From assembly GCA_037179335.1 (NCBI GenBank), contig JAKZHN010000002.1, positions 1,426,001 to 1,490,000 of the forward strand: a stretch of 64,000 nucleotides of DNA, written 5' to 3'. A program made the position numbers and the translations under genes. Within the stretch, counting starts at the first letter, position 1. Each line of letters starts with the position of its first letter. Below are positions 56,723 to 64,000 of the stretch, in pieces. The stretch is from Cyclaneusma minus. Its lineage: Eukaryota > Ascomycota > Leotiomycetes > Marthamycetales > Marthamycetaceae. The notes beneath the pieces are model-generated. The model did no database searches. It saw nothing but the letters and a program-made list of their open reading frames with translations, and had not been told where the DNA came from.

Positions 56723-58159
56723 ATGGCATCCTCAAACTCCGGCGCCAGCACCCAGCTACCCCATCTCCCTTTCGAAGTACTAAGTGCGATATGCGCGTTC
56801 GCAGAACAGGGGGACTTGAAACGGCTGCGATTCGTCAACCCAGCCTGGAATAATGCAGCAAAAGAATATCTATTCAAAGATTTTTATTTCACGCTGCATC
56901 CCGATGACATGATGCGCCTGCAACATGTAGCGGCTTCCAGCCACCTTGCCAAACATGTTAAGAAAGTTGTCTTCCTGGCCGATCTCGTCAAAGACGCAGT
57001 GTGTGTGCAGTTGCCGGAGGCATCTCCTCGGGACGAGGACATCTTCGCAACGGACTCTGAGTATCATGGCTATGTCGGGGAATTATGTGTTACTTGGGTT
57101 GGTCCTGGCGCCGAGAAACGCCTCGGAAAGATACTGGATCAGTTTCCAAAGTTACAGGAAGTCGAAGTTGTTCGATGGGATGATTCCGAGGTCGAGGTCG
57201 AGCCACGCCCCATCGTCTTGTCACGCAATCCAGGCTCTCCGGGAACTCTTCATCGCATGTTATACTTCGACTTCGGGCACGGTGTCGACCCCCCCACAAT
57301 CCCTCTTCTGACCTTTCTCAACGCCCTAGGTGAAATGGACATGAAGAAGAAAACAGTCAAGAAGTTGAAGATTTCCCGAGTCGAATGGAGCTTCTGGATG
57401 AATGTGGGCAGTCATAGGAACCCCACGTTCCTTCTCCGCAGCCCCAGTGCCTTCAGGAACCTCACCACACTGCAAATCCAAGACCTGCAGTGTCCAGGCC
57501 GAATCGACCACAGCACGCCTCCCATTTGCTACTGCAGCTTGTGGGAGCTGCTCTCATCAGCTGAGAACCTGGAACATCTGGAACTGCTCTTCTCTCCTCC
57601 TTCAAGCCACGGTCTATGGCGTTGCAACAACCCTGTCAGAACAACATGGTTTTTCGAGGAGCTTCGGAACCTTCGCAGCCTCAAAATATCCGCCTGTGCC
57701 ATTCCAGAGAAGCGCTTTACCGCCTTCCTCCGAAACCATGCCACCACTCTCGAGTCGCTAGAGATGTACGGTATCTGGTTGATCGCCGACACCGAAGACC
57801 TGGACCGTGCCGACATGAATGCACTCGTGACGACCGACGAGCATGAGAAAGCTCGTTACATGTACAGCTCGTGGCATACTGTGCTGGAGAAACTACCCCT
57901 GATGATGAAGTTGAAGTTTGTGGTTTTCAGGTGGCTTCAGGATAGCCAGGTGCGCAGGCTTATGAATTTGGAAACAGGGGCGACGGCGAAGGAGAAGGGT
58001 CTTTCTGAGAAGAGGCAGTCGTTGCAGTACGCGGAAGAGGTGGGCAGGTGCTTTATGAGCAAGGCTCATGGAAAACGCTACAAAATCCCCGTGTATGGAG
58101 AAACGAGGGTCAAAGAGGGGGATTTTTGGTGGGACTGGCCGCGCCCAGTTCCGAATTAG
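56723..58159 (+). CDS. F-box protein, 478 residues
   Basis: A single-exon frame. The upstream codons from 56603 contain a clear leader intron, so the ATG at 56723 (MASSNSGASTQLPHLPFEVL) is preferred. LPHLPFEVLSAICAFAEQGD and LKRLRFVNPAWNNAAKEYLF (residues about 11-51) form an F-box, which binds Skp1 in SCF ubiquitin ligases. SSHLAKHVKKVVFLADLV follows, the usual segment after the F-box in this fungal group. The remainder has loose leucine-rich stretches (RNLTTLQIQDLQ, ENLEHLELLF, RNLRSLKISACAI, TTLESLEMYGIW) that would bind a target. The C-terminus is basic and ends in FWWDWPRPVPN. The target is unknown. The gene is intact and is flanked on both sides by minisatellites of the same motif. Decayed relatives occur at 12.5 and perhaps 42.5 kb. 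Confidence 0.88.
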   Translation: MASSNSGASTQLPHLPFEVLSAICAFAEQGDLKRLRFVNPAWNNAAKEYLFKDFYFTLHPDDMMRLQHVAASSHLAKHVKKVVFLADLVKDAVCVQLPEASPRDEDIFATDSEYHGYVGELCVTWVGPGAEKRLGKILDQFPKLQEVEVVRWDDSEVEVEPRPIVLSRNPGSPGTLHRMLYFDFGHGVDPPTIPLLTFLNALGEMDMKKKTVKKLKISRVEWSFWMNVGSHRNPTFLLRSPSAFRNLTTLQIQDLQCPGRIDHSTPPICYCSLWELLSSAENLEHLELLFSPPSSHGLWRCNNPVRTTWFFEELRNLRSLKISACAIPEKRFTAFLRNHATTLESLEMYGIWLIADTEDLDRADMNALVTTDEHEKARYMYSSWHTVLEKLPLMMKLKFVVFRWLQDSQVRRLMNLETGATAKEKGLSEKRQSLQYAEEVGRCFMSKAHGKRYKIPVYGETRVKEGDFWWDWPRPVPN

Positions 58160-58324
58160 GACTAGAGTTATTCCTAGTGTCACGGTACTGACCTGAGCAT
58201 AGCCCGTGCCTGCCACATGCCCCGCCCCATGCCCTTAGCTCCGCGCTAGCCCTTAGCATAGTCCCAGGGCCATTATGGCCCTCTAGCACTGGAGAGCTTC
58301 CCTCTTCAGCTCACAGCGTCGATA

Positions 58325-58545
58325 TCACATGACCTCGTAATTGGGAATATCCTTAGTAATTGAAAATATCTCCACTGTTCCCCAATGATTGAGATTGTTC
58401 CTAGAGACTCGGAATATCTCGAAAAATTCAAAATATTCCTATGAATTGGGAAAGTATCTTGGGATTTGCGATATTCCTTGGAATTGACACTCCCAGTCAT
58501 TTGGAATATTAGCAATCACTTTGAAATTATCTAATTGTGAAAAAA
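58325..58545 (+). repeat. Degenerate minisatellite, right of the F-box gene
   Basis: Units such as gtaattgggaatatcc, gtaattgaaaatatc, gaattgggaaagtatc and catttggaatatt repeat the theme of 55845-56060 in the same orientation. Confidence 0.65.
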
Positions 58546-58702
58546 TACAGTCTGCGATTTCGAAACTCCAGATTCGAATTAGTGATTCTCTTGAATAAGC
58601 AGATACAAGGAAAGCAAAAAGTTGTACCTATCATTTTCTCCACAACAAAGTTCACTGCACAACTCAATGCTTCCCAACAGCTAGTCCGACAAAGCCTCCC
58701 TA

Positions 58703-59574
58703 CTAACTAACCATGCCCGGAATACTCTTGATCTCGCTAAGCGAAGTACCGACGACCACATTATAAATATACGAATCGCAAGTCGGTACACCGACATCTC
58801 CTGCACCATCCCCATACAGCCCAACCTTCGGACTCACCGATGGGCTCGAGCCGGGAAAGAAGTTTCCCGCCAGCTTCTGCGATTGGTTGCCATTGGCGTC
58901 TGTGAGAGTAGCAAGTGCTCCGTCAAAGTACAGTTGCATATATCCGGATGTTTGGGACGTGTTGATGACGATGCCAAACGTGTAAGTTTGCTTCATGGTG
59001 AGCTTCTGGGTCCAGGCGACTACAGCGCCGCTGGAGGAAGCGCTGGGGTCGACTTGAAGCTTGCTGTTGATATGAGGTTAGTGATGAGCTACCTCTAGGA
59101 GTTGTGGGGTCAATGAACTTACATAGTGTGGTAGTCACTATCGTCAGAGTCTTTCTGGAACGTCAAGACGGCCGGGACATTGTCGGAGCCTACGGTGTTG
59201 CTATCGTAGTTCTTCCACTGCCACACAAACGTCTGGTAGTAGATGGCGTCGAAGCGAACTTTGTAGCCGATGTAGTAGGTCGTGTCGGCCATGGTTTTGC
59301 CCTTGAGCATGTGGTACTCGGCGCGGGTGAAATTGGTGTCCTTGTGGACATGCGCTGCAGGAATGCCGGCGGGGTCTTTGTCGAGCTTGAAATAGCAGGA
59401 GCTATTCTGGGCCTGGCCGGATGGCCAGGTCTCTCTATGGTATCCTTCCAGGTCCAGTATGCCTAGGTTGCTGACTGGGTCGCCAGCGCCAGCGCTAGCG
59501 TTGAAGTTGATGAGAGATTTGGCCTGGATGCCTGTAAAGAAGAGGGAGAGAAGAACTGCTTTGAGGAAAGCCAT
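58703..59574 (-). CDS. Secreted polysaccharide lyase, PL20 glucuronan-lyase-like
   Basis: Two exons on the minus strand, 59574-59123 and 59063-58703, with a 59 nt GT-AG intron, give 270 residues. The start MAFLKAVLLSLFFTGIQA is a signal peptide. The mature part begins with KSLINFNASAG and contains HKDTNFTRAEYHMLKG, YYIGYKVRFD, QTFVWQWKNYD and VGLYGDGAG with a C-terminal CDSYIYNVVVG. This layout (a beta-jelly-roll lyase of about 250 residues with R-E-Y and W-Q-W-K strands) matches the fungal PL20 family, whose Trichoderma member cuts beta-1,4-glucuronan by elimination outside the cell. Specific substrate use is inferred. Two Cys (about residues 60 and 246) could form a disulfide. A TATA box on the minus strand lies at 59693-59687, 115 bp upstream of the ATG. 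Confidence 0.85.
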
Positions 59575-59720
59575 TGTTTTGGAATCTTTGAGGTCCGATT
59601 GTGGTTTGATGACAAATTGAGGTATGAATGAGATCTAAATGGATTGCTGAGGAGAATAGAGAGGCAAAGGAGCTCATTGCCTCTCTACTTATACATTTCA
59701 CCCAGTGAGAGTAGAAGTGT
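59575..59720 (-). promoter_or_regulatory. Promoter and leader of the lyase gene
   Basis: tataagta on the minus strand at about 59693-59687, followed by a purine/AT-rich leader to the ATG at 59574. No other site is defensible. Confidence 0.5.
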
Positions 59721-61062
59721 TTCTCGATGTTGAGCCGCAGTAGCTGGTGGTGTTCGAACAGGATAATCCCTCCATCTAAAAATGACCTCAACCGCCTTGT
59801 CCCACTCCAGTTGAAAAATGGCTATCTTCGCTCGTACCTGCGAGGCAGAGCATGTATGATCGGTACTCAGAGCCGCATGACTTCCTGTTCGAATCGATCA
59901 ACTGTTTTTGGCGCCCTTCAGGAGTGGAAAACACAAAATCTACGACACTTCATGATAGCACTTCGTCTTCAGAAACAGCAGAAATTAAGACGGCAGTCCA
60001 AGAAGGCTAAATTCCAACCACAGCCGCAGACGTCCACATTTATAAAATATGGCATTGTAAAACGGGGGCGGTGTTGGGGCTGTCGTCCAACATCCCTGGG
60101 GCTGCATATCAAGTGACACCGACGATCCAAGCCTCCACCAGGTCTCAGAACAACGCGGCTCCAGCTGATGTTTGCCAAAACCCCTCACGCGCTATAACGG
60201 GAGAATCAGTCGCTATTTCAGAGTTCAGTGGTCACAAATATGATGATAAAGGGCTCAGGATTTGTTATGGGTCAATGGATGTTGGTGTTTCCTGAACACT
60301 TCCCTAGAATTGATGCTTCCAGGCTGAACGCTCTGAATAGTAAGAGGCCATGAGCCCCTGCAATCAACTAGGTGTGATAACAGTGCCTGGGAGACACAGC
60401 GCACTACAAGTAGAGCCTTGTGAAGACCCAAGGCGTTAGTCGGGCTGATTCGAGGTGTATCCAGGTCTCCACCATCTTTCTGGAGTTGTACAGCCAGTTG
60501 GAGCTACTGGGAGTTATACAGAGCTTCGCCGAGAAACTTCTCATGATTCCGAGACTGGGCTTATGAAGACATTGTAGCACATCCCCGATATCGTGGCGGT
60601 AGTGCGGCTGAAAATGAAGTCGTACGACGGACTCGGAGGGCTCATGGTCTACGAAACTGCATTGCACTGCCCCATTCTCAGAGCCTTGCTTCTCTCACAC
60701 AAACTGATCTTCACCGTAATCTGGTATTTTCATGTACACGCCATTCTGGATCCCCAACCACTTGAATGCATAGACCTCTGTCAATCCAGTCGACCCAACG
60801 TTCAAGTTTGCAAGACTACGACACACAAATGAGGTCAAAATCCGCGATCTGTAGATTTTTCATTTGAGCGCTTCCAAAAACATAAGTCATGTGGTGAACT
60901 GGCTAAAGCTAAATCCAGAAGAAATCGATCAAGTTGCGCCTCTGGGTCACGTGACATTCTAGAACCAATTATTCCACTTCCAGCTATTCCACCACGAGTC
61001 GAGAAGGATGGTGTCCCGAGATTGTAACGAACCCACCAATATAACTCCCCGTTGTATCATTA
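59721..61062. other. Gene-free stretch between the lyase and phytochrome genes
   Basis: Open frames (up to 129 codons, 59727-60116 plus) have no motif and overlap open frames on the other strand. It should contain the 3' UTR of the phytochrome gene at its right end. Confidence 0.45.
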
Positions 61063-64000
61063 TTATGAGAACCATCCACCCTTTTCCCACTGACCCGGTC
61101 TATACAAAGCGTCCCTCCTCGAGATCGGATTTTTCGCGCCTTGAAGAACAAGGTCCAGTCTCTGTAAATCAACCGGTTTACACAACCAGCCATCGAAACT
61201 GCAAAGTTTTGTCTCAGTACTTGAGCTAAATTTAAGAGCACGGAGAGCGACTTACCCGTTTCGAGAATACTCTGCGCTATTTTCCTCGTCCAAGTTCTCA
61301 GAAACAGCAATGATGGCCACTCGACCCGTAGTACCTTGCTTTCTTCGTGTCTGGCTATGCATTTGATGCTTCAAATCTTTCTCCGAAAAGCGAATCATCT
61401 TCGTTGCAAGAATTCCGTCCATCAACGGCATCTATTCGTTCCGTCAGTGCATATCAGGATACTTGGAAATGACAAGACATACCTCCAAGTCCATAAGTAT
61501 CACATCAATCTTCGATGGATTCTGCAGAAACCGCTGACGGCATTCCTCCCCATCAGACGCAATATCCACCGTATGGCCCCACATCGAAAGCTTCTCATCC
61601 AGCATCCTCAGAACCACCAGATTGGCGTCCGCAACCAAAACACGCAAATTGGCCGGGCTCATCTGACCTGGACTTCCGTGCCCCATGGTACTCATGGTAT
61701 CCTGAAAGATAGACACCGCACTCTTTCCACTACCCTTCCTACTACTCAGCCCACTATTAATCCCACTCATCCCCATACCATTCATAATCATCGCACTCGT
61801 CGGATCCCAATTCAGCACTCTAGAAGGATTCGCGCTCACCGGAGTATACGTCGGACTACTGTTCGTGCTGCTAATACCCCTGACCACACTCGTGCGTCGC
61901 GAAGATGTCGTTTCCGGGTAGATTAAATTACCAACTATCTCACGCAACACTTGGTTTTCGGTCTTGGAGGACTTGAGAGACTCCATGGGTTCTGTGGGAT
62001 AACCGATGCTGCCTTTGCGCGGGGTGCGTCGCGAAGATGTCGTTTCCGGGTAGATCGAATTACCAGCTGTCTCACGCAACACTTGGTTTTCGGTCTTGAA
62101 GGACTTGAGAGAGTCCATGGGTTCTGTGGGATAACAGCTGCTGCCTTTGCGCGGGAGGAAGTTGCGTTTGTTGCGAGGCTTGCTGGCAGATGCGGGCGTA
62201 GCGTCGGTGAAGGGGAGTTCGATCTCGTAGGTTGTGCCTTTGCCGAGGTCGCTGGAGATGCGGATTTGGCCGTTGGCGTCGGTGATGTAGTGAACCACGC
62301 TGGAAAGGCTAAAGTTGCTCTCTGCGGGGTCTTCGTCGAGTGCTTCTTCGAGGTCTCGGAAGACGTCCTATAGAATGGTGAGTTGGTGTGTTGCGGGTGA
62401 TGGAAGGGACTAGAGGTGAAAACCTACATCGAGTTCATCTTCTGTCATGCCTGCGCCGTAGTCTTGGATTGAGATGCTGATCATGGTGGTTTCTTCTTGA
62501 GTGAGAACGGCAGTAATCTCGACTCTTGCGTTTATTGAGCTCTCGAATGCGTTTTTGGTGAAGTAGACTAGTAGTTGTTTGAAGCGTTCGCCGTCCCCTT
62601 TCACCATGCTTGGAAGCTTCTGCACTGGAATCAAGACTGATAACCCCAAGTCTTTCATTCTCGCATCCGCCTGAAGCTCTTTCAACGTTTTTGATGCTGC
62701 ACAGTATTAATCGATGTTGAGGTAATCTCCTATTATGCGAGATAACTTACTCGTACTACCCAAGTTGAAAGTCTTCTCTACAATTTCCGCAGGCTCAGCA
62801 GGTTCTGGAGCAGGCAGCAAGCTATCGTCAGCTTCTGCAAGCTTCGCGAGGTTGTCTACCAGGTGCATAAGAGCCGTGGATGATTCCTCGGCTTTCAATA
62901 GTTGTTCGCGTGTCTTGTCATCATTGTTGTATAACAGTGCAGCCTCCAAGTATTCGTCGAGGACGCTGAGACTAGGTTGGACTTTTGAAGACGCATCTTT
63001 GATGAGCGACAGTCGATGATTGCCAACGGAGCCACCCTGTGGCCATATGTCGATGAACCGGTCGTACATTACCCCAAGAATAGTTGCGGTATCGATCTGA
63101 TCTTCGGTCCACTCTCTGCTAGTCCCGAAAATAGTCTCAGTCCAACGCTTGAAGCTCGTTCGCGGGTCGAGGTATTCATTTCCCGCTTTGTATACCTTGT
63201 TGTTTGGATTACCGGCCCAAGCGACTTGCTTCGTTTGAGCTTTTCGGAAGAAGACAACAAAGCCATGACCCTCTCCAACATTCAGGGGAACAAATAGAAA
63301 GCCGGCAATAGTGTTGAGACCACCGGGGTGGCTTAATCCGGGGAAGTCTGCCTTGATGTTGTGTGTGGAGCGGACTGTCGTGTATCCGCATGATTGCAAA
63401 TAGAACATGATTGCTAGGGCCTCTCCAGAAGGATCTAGCTTTCCGATTGCTCTGTTCTGATCCCCGGCACAGACCAGAGCATAGTCCGCATCCACCTCTT
63501 TGAGCAAATCCGCGGCCGAGACATCGCTGAATGATCCAGCAGCAACTCTAGGTATTGCGGCGGGTGCTCGGCGAGCTGCAATTTGCTCTTTCATAAGGAT
63601 TCGCTGGATGTGAACGGCAGCGGAATCACCCTGGGCGAAGAAAGACAAGTTAGCATATCAAATAAGGACCATGGAGTGCAGGTACAGGCTGTTTATGCGG
63701 ACACTTACAATGTTTCTGACGATCTCTCGTATTGGCATTGAGACTTTGACACCGTTCGCGCCGTATCCGTGACAGGCAATCAACCCCCAGAGATCGTCAT
63801 TGATGACGATAGATATGGACATAGTAGACTTGACTCCCATGTTCGCAAGGTATTTGTTGTGTATAGGGCTCATCGCACGCAAATAAGAGTGCGTAAGGTC
63901 TAAGGGCTTCGCAAATTCCGCTTCATTTCTGCATACCTAGAGCCAAAGTTAGGAGTTCGTTCTGATACGGGTAGCTGGCTCTGGAATCATTCTCACTAAT
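61063..64000 (-). CDS. Fungal phytochrome, hybrid histidine kinase (group VIII), 5' part outside the window
   Basis: Exons on the minus strand: (64000-63997), 63936-63709, 63630-62751, 62696-62428, 62367-61483, 61431-61256 and 61198-61063; the complete ones sum to 2574 nt, 857 residues plus stop, all in frame. First comes the end of the chromophore GAF domain: DLTHSYLRAMSPIHNKYLAN and LWGLIACHGYG. The PHY domain follows, with GFLFVPL, VAWAGNP and the tongue motif PRTSF (about 63,151-63,168). The kinase part has a recognisable dimerisation helix, but the phospho-acceptor motif HExRTPLN is replaced by SSKVQPSLS. The ATP-binding domain keeps an N-box (KNAFE), G1 (DYGAGM) and G2 (GKGTTYEIELPF). 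A long linker with a 44-residue duplication leads to the receiver domain: LRVLVADAN, VILMDLE-MPLMDG (Asp acceptor), FDGWLCKPVD (Lys). The end YRPGQWEKGGWFS is typical. It senses red/far-red light through bilin and signals in the cytosol or nucleus. The N-terminal PAS/GAF with the bilin Cys is off-window. Confidence 0.93.
61892..62155 (-). repeat. 132 bp in-frame tandem duplication in the phytochrome linker
   Basis: gtgcgtcgcgaagatgtcg starts at 61892 and again at 62024, exactly 132 bp (44 codons) apart. The encoded units both read RKGSxxYPTEPM, SLKSxKTENQVLRE and IYPETTSSRRT with six or seven substitutions. Confidence 0.9.

Noticed and set aside
54435..58545. CRISPR-like array in the regularly spaced repeats
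   Set aside because: Repeats are imperfect, have no constant spacer length and occur in a eukaryotic genome; they are minisatellites.

Overview
The window looks like nuclear DNA of a filamentous ascomycete (Pezizomycotina; a Dothideomycete or related class is my guess, not proven). Reasons: genes broken by 45-70 nt introns with GT-AG (once GC-AG) borders, a fungal phytochrome-type hybrid histidine kinase, an Mtr-like amino acid permease, a secreted glucuronan-lyase-like enzyme, and two large, extremely AT-rich blocks whose sequence is best explained by repeat-induced point mutation (RIP) of transposons.

Layout. (1) 1-3.7 kb: two intact plus-strand genes, an MFS monocarboxylate-type transporter and an O-methyltransferase, a pairing typical of the edge of a secondary-metabolite cluster. 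(2) 3.75-11.34 kb: AT-rich block 1, unreadable as genes. (3) 11.34-22.8 kb: normal base composition but no convincing intact known gene; it holds relics (F-box/LRR-like, chromodomain-like, Cys-motif genes) and many short duplications in shuffled order. (4) 22.8-40.3 kb: AT-rich block 2. It can be partly decoded as two nested Ty1/Copia-type LTR retrotransposons, both on the plus strand, with an LTR pair at about 25.67/37.96 kb (outer) and 28.94/35.56 kb (inner), and with recognisable but stop-riddled integrase, reverse transcriptase and RNase H. Short repeats at the block edges occur in normal and RIP-mutated versions, so the mutation process can be read directly. (5) 40.3-46.9 kb and 48.65-56 kb: more gene relics, small dispersed repeats, an imperfect tandem repeat and minisatellites. 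(6) 46.9-48.65 kb: intact amino acid permease. (7) 56.7-64 kb: F-box protein, PL20-like polysaccharide lyase (minus strand) and the 3' two-thirds of a phytochrome hybrid kinase (minus strand), which runs off the right edge.

The six well-supported genes are separate transcription units, and apart from the transporter/methyltransferase pair I see no functional linkage. The most interesting points are the phytochrome kinase with a degenerate phospho-acceptor motif and an in-frame 132 bp linker duplication, the paired normal/RIP copies around block 2, and two small undescribed gene families seen as duplicated relics: a CxC...CPxCTEVPV motif at 16.4 and 52.0 kb, and a roughly 80-110 bp unit repeated at 51.6, 52.1, 52.4 and 53.6 kb.
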